NCBI RefSeq assembly: GCF_018918095.1
Contig: NZ_JAHLPV010000028.1
Location: 1 to 32,007, forward strand
DNA length: 32,007 nt
Source: Acetivibrio sp. MSJd-27
Lineage (GTDB): Bacteria > Bacillota > Clostridia > UMGS1840 > HGM11507
Direction: 5' to 3'
Shown: piece after piece, positions 10,001-17,792 of the stretch
Position numbering within the stretch: the first letter of the stretch is position 1
Layout: each line of letters opens with the position of its first letter
Program-made: the position numbers and the translations under genes
The notes under the pieces: generated by a model
Database searches by the model: none
The model's input: the letters and a program-made list of their open reading frames with translations, nothing else
Told to the model about the DNA's origin: nothing

Positions 10001-13000
10001 ATGCTTGTTTCTTCGGGCAGATACAGTGTATTTCCGTCGCCGCCGTCTGCCTCGACTATTACATAATAGTCATCGCTTGACTGTGCGATTTCAGCACATA
10101 TTTCTTCGTTTTTAACCGGGATATAATTGTAAGTGTACGGATCTGGCCATTCCTTAAAGTAAACCCCTGCTTTGATGTCGCTCTGTGCATTGAATGTAAC
10201 ACCGCTGACTTCAGCTGTGAGGTGTTTCGTTCTGCCAAGATCATCTGCGGTGTATAAGTCGTAAACCTTGTTTTCTCCTGCCGAGAATGTGTGTTTGTCG
10301 GAATACGACAAAGCATATTTTTTCGCAAGCTCAAAGTTTGCCGCTTCAACCTTTTCGGCTGCGGAAAGAGTTTTCCAGATATCTTCGTCGATTTCAAGAG
10401 TGTTGTTTTTAACAACATCACTGTTTTCATCCACTATTTTATCCTGCGGAAGTGTGTAGACGGGAACGTTGTAGCTTACGCGTGCAACCGTTCTCGCCGC
10501 GGTTTCCTTAGGAGTCACCGTTGTCACTGCGGTAAGCTCTGCGTCCTGAGAAACAAGCGGTGTTTCAAATATAACGTCATTAGTGTTTCCTAGGCTGTCC
10601 GAGGAACGTACGCCGAGGTAACGTGTATCGGTAATTCCCGAAATCTCTACATTATATATAATGTTATATTCGCCGTCCCATTCGCCATCCTCGGTGCGTG
10701 CCTGCGTAACCTTATAGAAATCGCCGTCCGGAAGATTTTCTTTGAAATACTTCTCCGGGATATTTCCGCCGGATACTTTATCCTGCGGAATAAATGCGAA
10801 TTTTACGGTTTCGGGCAATACTCCGCTAATTTTAACCGTTGCCAGAGCGTCTTTTCTCTCACCCGACATTCTTTCCGAAGAAGTAATTTCCACTTCGGGA
10901 GCTTCCACGTCAATTCCCCTGATAACAGGCTTGATATAGGTCTTGTTGCCCGCTTTGTCCGATACGGTTATCAGAGTATCCTTGCCGGTGTTCTTCAAAG
11001 CGGTGATGTCAAACGCGCCGTTTGCAAATTCACCGATTTTGATGGTATCGTCATTGCATACCGCGGTAACGCCTGCTCCGAGATTGTCGCTCACATATAT
11101 TTTGCCCGATATGCTGTCGGTTGTGTGAATATCGTTTATAACGAGCGTTGCGTCTGGTGCGCTGCTGTCGTAATAAAACACGATTTCATCATTTTTAACC
11201 GTGGTCAGGTCTATCTTTGTCTTGTCTGCGTCTTCGTGACATATTGCAGTCTGCACAAATATTGTGTTTTCTCCGTCCGTAAGCGCAATTTCCGGTGCGT
11301 CAACGGTTAAGTTGGCAGTAAGTGTATTTCCGTTTGATTTTACAGCGCCTGCCTTTAGCCATTCGCCGTATTCGCCCGCCGTTGTGCTTACACTGTAGTA
11401 CAATGCCTGATTTCCGGCAGCGGACGAATTTGCAAAATCCTCGGTAATGTCAAAATCAAGCTTGATTTTGCCATCGGATATGAGTGCTCTGGCGTTGTGC
11501 CTGATGCTGCTTGACACATCCACCGTGCCTGTCGGCTTGCTGTTTCTTATAAAGAACGGTTTGGAAATTTCTGTCGCGGAAAGTCCGTTTGTGTCGGTTG
11601 CCGTGATTTTAAGTGCATAAGCGCCGCCGGCAATATCCGAAATGTTCACATTCTGCGAAAGTATGCCGTTTGCAATGCTGAGCGCGGTTTCTCCTCTGCC
11701 CTCAATATCCCTTCCGTCGGGAGTTACAATCTTTGCCGTTGCCGACACGATGTCAGACATATCCGTTGCATAAACGGTAACCGTCTGACTTGACTTATAA
11801 GTGTCGCCTCCGGCGGGTGTGACATTTATTACAGGTCCTTCATTGTCGAAAGCATAGCTTACCGGAACACACGGTATGCTTTTGCCGGACGGAGGTACGA
11901 TTATACATTCAAGAATGTACGTTCCGTTTAAGTTTTTGGTAGCCTCGTCTTTTGCCGTTTTAATAATTCCGTTGTACAGCTTATCTTTGACTATGTAATT
12001 TTCTTTCATTTTTCCCGTTGCTTCGTCTTTTACATAATTTTTCCAACTGTAGTAAACCTTGTTGTTTCCGTTTGTTGTAACGGAAATGTCATACGATGAA
12101 CGCGGCTTGGCGGGGTTTTTCGGTGTTATGTCATATGCAGTGTCTTCATTGTTTATATTTATATCCTCTACAGAGATATTTGTTTTGTTGCCTGCCTCAT
12201 CAACCGCAAAGTATACAAGATGTCCTATAAAGGTCTGTCCTTTTTCAACCTCCAGATACGCAGCGGCGGTTTTGCCGTTTTCGGTATCTTTCTGCTCTAT
12301 ATATGCCCATTTATCAAGCGTAGTGTCCATATCTCCGCTTGTCAGACTTCCCGAACCGTCATATTCGGGAATATCGGCAATGTTCTTTTTGGTAAACATA
12401 TAATAAAGTCTGCCGGTCCCCGACGCGTCTGAAATTTTCACGTTATATATATTGCCTTTTTTGCCGTCAATCTTTGGATTGGCTTTTTCCGTAACCGTCA
12501 CTTCGGGAGCCTTATTGTCAAGCTTTATTCCCTTATACACGGTTTTAAGCTGATTTCCTGCATAATCGTAACCCGAAAAAACGAGGTCAAAATTGCCTTC
12601 TACCTTGTCGCGGAGCGCCAAAGTGATTTTCTGTGACAGACTTTTAAGCGCAGGCACCTTCTGCATTGATGATGCTGTGCCGGGGTTCTGCTCCGTATAG
12701 TTAAATCTGTAAATTGCCGGTGCGTTGGTACCGTCGCTGAGGTTCATATCCAAAAGACCCCGTGTGAGTCCGCTTGCAGTTTGCAAATAAATATCTTCAC
12801 TCGGCACGGCAGATAACGTAACCGTTTTGTTCCATTTGTTCAAATCAGTACCGTCTGCCGGAGATACTGCAACGGTCGGGTTTTGCGAGTCGATTTTGTG
12901 AGTCGACATAAGGTAACCGCCGATTGACCGGTTAGAAAATCCCGGAATGTTGTAGTTTTCGTCCCACATTATGAGTTCTTCTTCTTCTCCGGTATACGGC

Positions 13001-14268
13001 GTATACCTCAGCCTTGCTTTTTCAAACATAAGCACCACGCCGGCATTTTGCGAATCCAATCCCTCGGTATACGGAAATTCAAGTTTAAACGATTTTCCTT
13101 CGTCAACCTTTACGGACGAAATCGGTTTACCCGACGAATCTGCGGCATTAATGACTGTATTATCTCCGGCTTTCAAATAAGCTTTATCAAAATAAAGCGT
13201 TGCGTCCTTAAGAGCGCCGGATCCGTAATCTGAGCTGCTTCCTGTGGTCTTAATGTTCGCAGTAACGGATATTTTTTTGTCGCCCGAGTTGTTGTAGAAA
13301 TAATTGTCCGTACCGGCATGGTAGTAGTTACTGCTGAAATTTACACTCTCCAGCGCGAAAGCATTACGGTGTATAACAGTGGAAGTACCGCTATAGAATA
13401 TACCGCCGTACATAGAGGTACTTTCAGGCGGGAACTTAATGTTAAAACCGATGTCAATGCTGTATATATTGTTTTTATTCATATACTGCGAAACCAAAAG
13501 GCGGTTGGCAGTATAACCGAAGCCGCTATCTTTGTCGTTAAAAAACTGAAATCCGTTTTTCTCAAGTTCGCTTTTGGTTATCTTTGAATTGTCGCCCTTT
13601 TTGCCGCCTACCGAAATTTCAATCTCCGGTGCGTCCGGGTATTCCATACAGTTATATGACGAACCCATAATATCCGCATAACTGTCGCTGATTTTGCAGT
13701 CCCATTTATGACTTATATTTCCGCTCTCTCCCATGGGTTCAATAAAGATGTCCTTGCCAAATTCATCATAAAAGTTTCCGGCTTGGTAAATTTTTCTTTT
13801 TGTGCCGGTGTAAACCGTATACGACTCTTTACGTCCGTTATCCTTATCAATCCATTCACCGCTGCTGGTGTCATTTGAATTTCCGGGATACCAGTCGAGA
13901 ATGTTTTTTGATTTACCGCTTTTGCTGACTTCTATTCTGATACGGTGTATTTTGTATCCGTCTTTGGTGTTGTTTTTAAGCGTAATAGAATCAAGCGTCC
14001 ACGGTGCACGGGAGGATTTTGTGCTGTATTTTGCATCGGCGCCTTTTTTGTTTACGCCGTCGTCAAGCTTTCCGCCCTCATCGCCGCCGTTGAATTTAAG
14101 CGTGACTTGAATTGCACCTTTTTTGGTGTGCGGATCGCTTCCGCCCGTTGCAGTGGTTACCGTTACTTTGTATTCCCAATCGGTATCGGCCGATGCGGGC
14201 ATAACGTAATTAAACGGTATAAGCATGCAAACCGCAAGCAAAGCACACAATAATCTTCTCAGCTTCAC
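7087..14268 (-). CDS. Giant secreted multi-Ig-like repeat protein without visible anchor
   Basis: The 2393-residue protein begins with a signal peptide (residues 1-27, PASA cleavage) and a unique N-terminal region of about 450 residues. Ig-like beta modules follow, many opened by an ID/LD-x-x-x-P-x-V phrase, for example near residues 458, 581, 806, 1033, 1118, 1517, 1984, 2077 and 2187. Such modules act as spacers or adhesive stalks in Gram-positive surface proteins. No SLH, LPxTG or choline-binding motif is visible at the C-terminus (ends CVYLSN), so it may be released or held by the SLH protein encoded next. The GTG start overlaps the TGA stop of the TetR gene (GTGA), which suggests translational coupling. 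No catalytic domain was recognised. Confidence 0.82.
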   Translation of the reverse strand: MKLRRLLCALLAVCMLIPFNYVMPASADTDWEYKVTVTTATGGSDPHTKKGAIQVTLKFNGGDEGGKLDDGVNKKGADAKYSTKSSRAPWTLDSITLKNNTKDGYKIHRIRIEVSKSGKSKNILDWYPGNSNDTSSGEWIDKDNGRKESYTVYTGTKRKIYQAGNFYDEFGKDIFIEPMGESGNISHKWDCKISDSYADIMGSSYNCMEYPDAPEIEISVGGKKGDNSKITKSELEKNGFQFFNDKDSGFGYTANRLLVSQYMNKNNIYSIDIGFNIKFPPESTSMYGGIFYSGTSTVIHRNAFALESVNFSSNYYHAGTDNYFYNNSGDKKISVTANIKTTGSSSDYGSGALKDATLYFDKAYLKAGDNTVINAADSSGKPISSVKVDEGKSFKLEFPYTEGLDSQNAGVVLMFEKARLRYTPYTGEEEELIMWDENYNIPGFSNRSIGGYLMSTHKIDSQNPTVAVSPADGTDLNKWNKTVTLSAVPSEDIYLQTASGLTRGLLDMNLSDGTNAPAIYRFNYTEQNPGTASSMQKVPALKSLSQKITLALRDKVEGNFDLVFSGYDYAGNQLKTVYKGIKLDNKAPEVTVTEKANPKIDGKKGNIYNVKISDASGTGRLYYMFTKKNIADIPEYDGSGSLTSGDMDTTLDKWAYIEQKDTENGKTAAAYLEVEKGQTFIGHLVYFAVDEAGNKTNISVEDININNEDTAYDITPKNPAKPRSSYDISVTTNGNNKVYYSWKNYVKDEATGKMKENYIVKDKLYNGIIKTAKDEATKNLNGTYILECIIVPPSGKSIPCVPVSYAFDNEGPVINVTPAGGDTYKSSQTVTVYATDMSDIVSATAKIVTPDGRDIEGRGETALSIANGILSQNVNISDIAGGAYALKITATDTNGLSATEISKPFFIRNSKPTGTVDVSSSIRHNARALISDGKIKLDFDITEDFANSSAAGNQALYYSVSTTAGEYGEWLKAGAVKSNGNTLTANLTVDAPEIALTDGENTIFVQTAICHEDADKTKIDLTTVKNDEIVFYYDSSAPDATLVINDIHTTDSISGKIYVSDNLGAGVTAVCNDDTIKIGEFANGAFDITALKNTGKDTLITVSDKAGNKTYIKPVIRGIDVEAPEVEITSSERMSGERKDALATVKISGVLPETVKFAFIPQDKVSGGNIPEKYFKENLPDGDFYKVTQARTEDGEWDGEYNIIYNVEISGITDTRYLGVRSSDSLGNTNDVIFETPLVSQDAELTAVTTVTPKETAARTVARVSYNVPVYTLPQDKIVDENSDVVKNNTLEIDEDIWKTLSAAEKVEAANFELAKKYALSYSDKHTFSAGENKVYDLYTADDLGRTKHLTAEVSGVTFNAQSDIKAGVYFKEWPDPYTYNYIPVKNEEICAEIAQSSDDYYVIVEADGGDGNTLYLPEETSIIEAWYTNGLIFSEYSSKDYAVYSREPSEDDPYDNGEIKGYTKLVYSLKPIEIDDGSGYYRLSDVTERIINVRAFQRNADISDPGQVAERSVVLSGIDNDAPIIKWSVTPEVLTYETVDYGNGEFYTALVPHPTPEDVTYTLRAQDKESGIGKILAVVYMTPDGGYEEVYVPMTDENGNPTEYWSWDGNEHMGGVEEYDEENGAPVLAAKPIPVKIEYFGDGDIYGEKTLTYTFTDAYSLKKAGIFTNTCGADAYPGIYFRAGGDSGGSESGLSTVGIIYKMPIEEGKDYNVKYFFENSEGSWEEFTDIENTYYKNAKAVIEIPEGSRGEERALAVTNNNRSNEKILNSYQNEFTFNLKDKYNYRADVNVSLKNFDNEPGTVDYKLSTTSKTNKPVEVTVTVSDAKSGIGTVKLTSGADEVTLTKIEEYELGTEGTEKVKYAVYKGDISQNGTYSITLFDRVANKTVKSFNIKNINTVIPEATVTYSTEEYTSRPVNATVSFSKPNVKIVNIEPVAPLTAADYSVNYSTSVITFTKSGTVGVCYEDDYGNSNSDNPLIVAVKNIDKTPPVLEPVYDTTTDPSVVSVTFDKVDVLTSAMDLQRKESDIFVTYGGITKPVADEDGNKNSYTFYENGNYTFKVHDKEGLSSFVSINIDGIDKKAPKITSVKWSYDYDEFDGENWVTKTANGQKTPVDGTAGYIVGSDIHKITNKDVTVTVETDDDTRLIGSNDGYDKVKEKVYDRNGLFIFNTEKKNGLTASYGIDIEIIDKTAPVIDLSELGAELVFYENPQMNSDYDISMLKYVKDGKYTAYKAYDVFNGKKTDLTENVEIDWGGFNASDLSQNKFDSSKPYTVTYKVTDSAHNTMTAKRTIRLVGINDTVAFVNGSLPDFAGRSEVTGSSIKISLANFSGTAYVRYQSGVKTMGQMKKDGIMVSKNENGDFEVPDLSEGWYTFYVQTDKRDYFTLCVYLSN

Positions 14269-14855
14269 TCTTTCTCAATCCCTTCTTTTTTAAAATTTTT
14301 AATCACCGAAAATACCGAAAGCTTCAGCGCCTCCATCTGCATTTTCATATAATACTCATCCTCAAACAGTGCAAAATGTACTGCCGCACGCACGAAGATA
14401 AATATAAAACCCGATAAAATATCAACGGGAACACCGAGTCTCGGCGAAAGCTCACGCGCATACTCCGTATAACGCTCGCTCACTCCGTTGACAAACCTTT
14501 TGCCGTGTTCGACATATTTCGGATGTGTGTATACCTGATACATCAGACGGTATTTTTTGCCGTGATGTTCAGCCGTCCAATACGGTACTTCATCTATAAA
14601 TCTTAAAATATCCCGCGGATTTTCCGGCGCTAGAGCCATAAACTCATCTTCCACCTTTGCCATGCAGTATGCGGTAGACTGCACAATCAGATCATCCACA
14701 TTGTCAAAGTACGCATATAAGTTGGCGCTTGTCATGCCGCAGTATTTCCCAAGTTCCTTTATGCCCGTGTCCCTGAGCCCGTTGTCACAGTAACATTCAA
14801 AGCATTTTTGCATTATTTCCTTCTTCTTTTCTTCTTTATATCCTGCGCTTCTCAT
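14265..14855 (-). CDS. TetR/AcrR-family transcriptional regulator
   Basis: This 196-residue protein has the TetR layout: an N-terminal three-helix DNA-binding domain (about residues 9-58, with IKELGKYCGMTSANLYAYF as the recognition region) and an all-helical C-terminal domain likely to dimerise and bind an effector. The start is set by a strong AAGGAGG site 4 nt before the ATG. It is the first gene of an operon with the two giant surface proteins and overlaps the next start by 4 nt. An inverted repeat sits over its expected transcription start, so it probably represses its own operon until an unknown ligand releases it. The ligand cannot be inferred, since no transporter or enzyme is linked. 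Confidence 0.88.
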   Translation of the reverse strand: MRSAGYKEEKKKEIMQKCFECYCDNGLRDTGIKELGKYCGMTSANLYAYFDNVDDLIVQSTAYCMAKVEDEFMALAPENPRDILRFIDEVPYWTAEHHGKKYRLMYQVYTHPKYVEHGKRFVNGVSERYTEYARELSPRLGVPVDILSGFIFIFVRAAVHFALFEDEYYMKMQMEALKLSVFSVIKNFKKEGIEKE

Positions 14856-14868
14856 TTGACCTCCTTAT

Positions 14869-14888
14869 AATTTATTAATTGATAAATT
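14869..14888. promoter_or_regulatory. Putative TetR operator (7-6-7 inverted repeat)
   Basis: AATTTAT (14869-14875) and ATAAATT (14882-14888) form a perfect inverted repeat with a 6-nt spacer, just downstream of the -10 box and over the expected +1. Position and symmetry fit an autorepression site for the TetR protein encoded directly downstream. Assignment to this regulator is inferred. Confidence 0.55.
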
Positions 14889-14889
14889 A

Positions 14890-14919
14890 ATTATAACACA
14901 AAACCTTTTTTTATTTCAA
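14890..14919 (-). promoter_or_regulatory. Promoter of the tetR-surface protein operon
   Basis: On the minus strand TTGAAA (14919-14914) and TATAAT (14895-14890) are separated by 18 nt, a near-consensus sigma-A promoter. The expected start of transcription is near 14883, giving a leader of about 28 nt before the TetR ATG. Confidence 0.75.
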
Positions 14920-15257
14920 TAGAATTTTTCAAAATTTATAACAAACTTTTGATAAAAATACTGTACATTTTAACCTGCGGTTAATATTATTATGATTAAA
15001 CTCATTATCATGCCCTCACAAAAATATTTGCGTGCAAATAATTAATAAATTTCAAATATTTTGATTACATAGTAACATTTCCTAAAATAAAAACACCCGC
15101 TCCGGGATGCCTTTATTGACCTGTCAACATAACTGCTGTTACAGATAACCACAATCTTTAAATTAGCACAAACAGCCTTTCCGCCAATGAATGCTTTATA
15201 CTGCAAGTCAAGCTTGCCGTAAAACGAGTCTTACTATTGCCGAATTACACAAAAGAC
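14920..15257. other. Gene-free intergenic region with small palindromes
   Basis: No convincing ORF was found here. Two short symmetrical sites are present: TTAACCTGCGGTTAA (14970-14984) and a 7-2-7 repeat TATTTGC/GCAAATA (15025-15040). They lie upstream of the tetR promoter and could be regulatory sites. No riboswitch or tRNA fold was recognised. Confidence 0.4.
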
Positions 15258-15293
15258 GCCCGGCAATAAAGGCATGTTGCCTCTATGCCGGGC
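15258..15293 (-). terminator. Intrinsic terminator of the redox operon
   Basis: GCCCGGCA (15258-15265) pairs with TGCCGGGC (15286-15293), with further inner pairing. On the minus strand the stem is followed by GTCTTTTG, and on the plus strand by GGCTTTTTC, so it could stop transcripts from either side. It lies 47 nt past the stop of the thioredoxin-like lipoprotein gene. Confidence 0.8.
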
Positions 15294-15339
15294 GGCTTTT
15301 TCTGCCGTCTGAAAACCTCTTTTAAAAAGGCGTTATTTA

Positions 15340-16236
15340 TCATCTTGTATCGGCAGCAATACATTGGTCGATTAACGATTTCAGCTTTTCCATTTGTGTT
15401 TTGCCGGTAACGGCGCCGACTATCGGTTCTCCTACGATACTGCCGCTGCGGTCAACCACATATGTTGTGGGATAGGCATATACATTTTCGACAAACTTTC
15501 CTGCCTTGCTGCCGGAATCAAAGTATACGTTACGGTAGGAAACACCTTTCTTTTTCAAAACCGCCTTTGCCTCGGATATTGCCGCCTCATCTCCGTCCAG
15601 CGTGAAAGAATTTATTCCGATAAGTGAGCCGCCTTTCCCGGAAAGCTCCTTATTCAGCGCATCAAGTTCGGAAAGCTCACCCACACAGGGAGAGCAGGTA
15701 GTAAACCAAAAGTTTACCACCGTGACAGCATTGCCTGAAAACAGCTCATCACTCTTTATTTCGTTCCCGTCCAGATCCTTTCCTTCAAAGGACGGAAAAT
15801 TCCCCGTACTGCCGTTATCGGATGGCATACTCATATCATTATCCGACGATTTTTGCGCTGCATCCGGATATTTTTTTTCAATCATAGTCAGCTTATTTTC
15901 AATATCCCGGATTTTCTCTGCTTCACCCTTAAGCAATTTAAGCTCGTCCTCTGTAAACCGTTCCTTGACGGTGTCAATGGTTTTGAGAAGAAAATCACCA
16001 TAGTTTTTACCGTCCTCCTGCAAAGTCATACCTTTGTCCGCCGCCGCAAAAACCTGTTCCCAAAGCTTTGTATTCTCCGCTAGAATCGCATTTTCCTGCG
16101 CCATCAGTTCTTTATGCATTGCTACCGCTTCTTCGGCGTTTTTCGGTTCATTTTTGTCCGCTGTCCCGCAGGCTCCCAGAGCCAGCACCGGCAGCATAAG
16201 CATCAGCACCGCTGCTGCAAGTTTCCTTATACTCAT
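15340..16236 (-). CDS. TlpA-like thioredoxin-fold lipoprotein
   Basis: The start is taken at ATG 16236 (GGAGG site 7 nt upstream), giving 298 residues; a longer frame from 16275 lacks a good site. Residues 1-22 are a lipoprotein signal with lipobox LGAC (Cys23). A helical region (about 25-125) and a Ser/Asp/Asn-rich linker lead to a TlpA/AhpC-TSA-type thioredoxin domain with active site CSPC (Cys181, Cys184) and a YPTTYVVD segment holding the cis-proline. The family reduces or exchanges disulfides outside the membrane. It is the last gene of the operon, 19 nt after the polyferredoxin gene, and may receive electrons from it. The specific partner is unknown. Confidence 0.88.
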   Translation of the reverse strand: MSIRKLAAAVLMLMLPVLALGACGTADKNEPKNAEEAVAMHKELMAQENAILAENTKLWEQVFAAADKGMTLQEDGKNYGDFLLKTIDTVKERFTEDELKLLKGEAEKIRDIENKLTMIEKKYPDAAQKSSDNDMSMPSDNGSTGNFPSFEGKDLDGNEIKSDELFSGNAVTVVNFWFTTCSPCVGELSELDALNKELSGKGGSLIGINSFTLDGDEAAISEAKAVLKKKGVSYRNVYFDSGSKAGKFVENVYAYPTTYVVDRSGSIVGEPIVGAVTGKTQMEKLKSLIDQCIAADTR

Positions 16237-16255
16237 ATTTATTCCTCCTGATTTT

Positions 16256-17170
16256 TTATTTATTATCAGCGGCATTTACGCCGCTTTTATCTTTGCCTTC
16301 TCCGAAGCCGTACCGAAAGCTAACGGCGTTCGCCGGGCACGCCCGGACGCACATACCGCAGCGGATACATTCGGTATGGTTAGGCGTTTTCGTTACGTCC
16401 ACAGCCATTTTGCAAGCTTCTGCGCATTTTCCGCAGGCTACACATTTGCCGGTATCCACTTTCATTCGAAACAGCGAAACCTTGTTCAGCAGGGCATAGA
16501 ACGCACCAAGCGGACACAGCCATTTGCAGAACGGTCTGTAAAACAACACGCTTACCGCAATTACCGCAATCAAAACACTGAATTTCCAAGCAAACAATAC
16601 TCCGAGTGCAGATCGAATACCGGAATTGACAACAGACAGCGGAATTGCCCCCTCCAACACACCCTGCGGACAAATATACTTGCAGAAAAAAGGGTCACCC
16701 ATTCCGACATCGTTTACCGCCAACGCCGGCAACAGAAACACCGCTACCAAGAGAACGGCATATTTTATCCAAGTCAAATATTTAAGCTTTTTGGTTGAAA
16801 ACTTTTTTGTCGGGATTTTATGCAGCAGCTCCTGAAACCAGCCGAACGGACACAAAAAGCCGCAGATAAAGCGTCCCAGCAATACTCCGAGCAATATAAG
16901 AGTTCCTGTAATATAATATGAGAAACCATACTTTGCAGATCCCGCCACCGTCTGAAGCGCACCGATAGGGCAGGCTCCGGATGCCGCAGGACAGGAGTAG
17001 CAGTTAAGTCCCGGCACACATACTTTTTTTCCGGCTCCCCGATAAATTTCGCCCTTCAGAAAATTTGGCAGATGCAGGTTGCTAAACAGAGTCGCCGCTG
17101 CCTGAATGTACCCGCGGAAGCGAGTCAGTTTTTGTGATACACCTGAAAATTTCTTACCCAATTCCCACAC
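16256..17170 (-). CDS. NapH/CcoG-like membrane-bound 4Fe-4S polyferredoxin
   Basis: The 304-residue membrane protein has several hydrophobic segments (about 84-104, 134-152 and 185-212). Its cysteine motifs are an N-terminal cluster (C51, C57, C60, C67), three CxxxCP loops (103-108, 163-168, 215-220) and two ferredoxin clusters (C243/246/249/253 and C268/271/274/278). This is the NapH/YccM-type quinol or thiol electron-transfer layout. The GTG start at 17170 overlaps the end of the CXXC peptide gene by 17 nt; an in-frame TTG at 17161 with GGAG about 10 nt upstream is an alternative start. With a CXXC membrane peptide before it and a TlpA lipoprotein after it, it likely passes cytosolic electrons to extracytoplasmic thiols. 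That route is inferred. Confidence 0.87.
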   Translation of the reverse strand: MWELGKKFSGVSQKLTRFRGYIQAAATLFSNLHLPNFLKGEIYRGAGKKVCVPGLNCYSCPAASGACPIGALQTVAGSAKYGFSYYITGTLILLGVLLGRFICGFLCPFGWFQELLHKIPTKKFSTKKLKYLTWIKYAVLLVAVFLLPALAVNDVGMGDPFFCKYICPQGVLEGAIPLSVVNSGIRSALGVLFAWKFSVLIAVIAVSVLFYRPFCKWLCPLGAFYALLNKVSLFRMKVDTGKCVACGKCAEACKMAVDVTKTPNHTECIRCGMCVRACPANAVSFRYGFGEGKDKSGVNAADNK

Positions 17171-17297
17171 ACTCCAGACATAATCTGATTGCCTTGCTCA
17201 GCACGGTCGCCGCCTCACCACGCAAAGCTCCGGAACACAGCATTGCTGTTCCGACAGCCAAAAGCAAAGCCTGCGCCGCCGCCTTTTTCCAATGCAT
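17154..17297 (-). CDS. CD1871A-family small CXXC membrane protein
   Basis: A 47-residue peptide beginning MHWKKAAAQALLLAVGTAML, with one hydrophobic helix (about 8-25) and a C-terminal CLECVGIG tail holding a CxxC pair. Size, single helix and tail match what I recall of the CD1871A CXXC-motif family of Clostridia. The start at 17297 is preferred because an AGGATGAGG stretch lies at a suitable distance; a Met four codons upstream (17309) is possible but has AAAGG directly touching it. Its stop lies inside the beginning of the polyferredoxin gene, so the two are translationally coupled. It probably shuttles electrons between that protein and the TlpA lipoprotein; this is inferred from linkage and the thiol pair. 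Confidence 0.78.
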   Translation of the reverse strand: MHWKKAAAQALLLAVGTAMLCSGALRGEAATVLSKAIRLCLECVGIG

Positions 17298-17331
17298 ATA
17301 TTGCCTCATCCTTTCTTTATCCTTTTTCGGA

Positions 17332-17589
17332 TTATATATTGTTTTCCGTTTTACATTCCGGGCGGATTCCTTCGAACACGGCTCTGTGACAAAATACCGT
17401 ATAACCGATTCCCGAAATCTCCTTAAACCAAAGCTTGGCGTGCTCCTCCTCGTTCTCAGCAATTTATTCAAAACCCTGCTTTTTGCAGCAGAGGTAAATA
17501 TGTATATTTGTTTCTTGCTTGCGGCTTGCCGAAAAATGCCCCAAGTAAGTTTTTCTCAGTTCTTGTTATCGCATATTTCTGTTTTTCAT
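17332..17589 (-). pseudogene. Degraded rubrerythrin gene
   Basis: Pieces of a rubrerythrin can be read in successive frames on the minus strand. First comes KYAITRTEKNLLGAFFGKPQ followed by ARNKYTYL, then after a stop and shift AENEEEHAKLWFKEISGIGY, then VFEGIRPEC. Intact rubrerythrin reads TEKNLLEAFAGESQARNKYT... and carries an NExEHAKLWFK helix, so both four-helix diiron segments are recognisable. The gene is dead: the ATG at 17589 runs into TAA after seven codons (one A apparently lost), a stop follows GF, CAA appears as TAA, and about half the normal length is missing. It is first behind a strong promoter, ahead of the CXXC peptide gene. Rubrerythrins reduce peroxide in anaerobes. Confidence 0.75.
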
Positions 17590-17619
17590 AATCACTTCAT
17601 CCTCTCTATTTCATTTTTA

Positions 17620-17650
17620 TATATTATTAGAAATTATTCCTAATAATATA
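17620..17650. promoter_or_regulatory. 31-bp palindrome at the redox promoter (probable operator)
   Basis: TATATTATTAG (17620-17630) and CTAATAATATA (17640-17650) are perfect inverted arms, and the 9-nt centre is itself nearly symmetrical, giving a 31-bp palindrome with one mismatched pair. It touches the -10 box and covers the expected +1. AT-rich palindromes here suit a Fur/PerR-type repressor, and rubrerythrin operons are classical PerR targets. The regulator is inferred; none is encoded in the window. Confidence 0.6.
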
Positions 17651-17677
17651 TATACCGTAATCTATTCCTCTTGTCAA
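17649..17677 (-). promoter_or_regulatory. Promoter of the rubrerythrin/redox operon
   Basis: On the minus strand TTGACA (17677-17672) and TATATA (17654-17649) are separated by 17 nt, a near-consensus sigma-A promoter. The first gene behind it is the broken rubrerythrin frame, but the promoter still faces the CXXC peptide, polyferredoxin and TlpA genes. Confidence 0.75.
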
Positions 17678-17792
17678 GACAAACAGCCAAAATCTTTACT
17701 GTTCTCTGTTTTTTCCATGGAAATTCTATTTTACTGCGGCTTTAAACATTATCTCGGGGCTCTGTTGCAGGTCTGCCGTTATTTTCGCGGTA

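Noticed and set aside
14983-15015. Fur-box-like AT-rich stretch upstream of the tetR promoter
   Set aside because: The match to the Fur consensus is partial, and it lies far from any -35 or -10 element.
16034-16798. A 254-codon plus-strand open frame opposite the redox genes
   Set aside because: The opposite strand encodes unmistakable ferredoxin and thioredoxin motifs; this frame has no recognisable domain.
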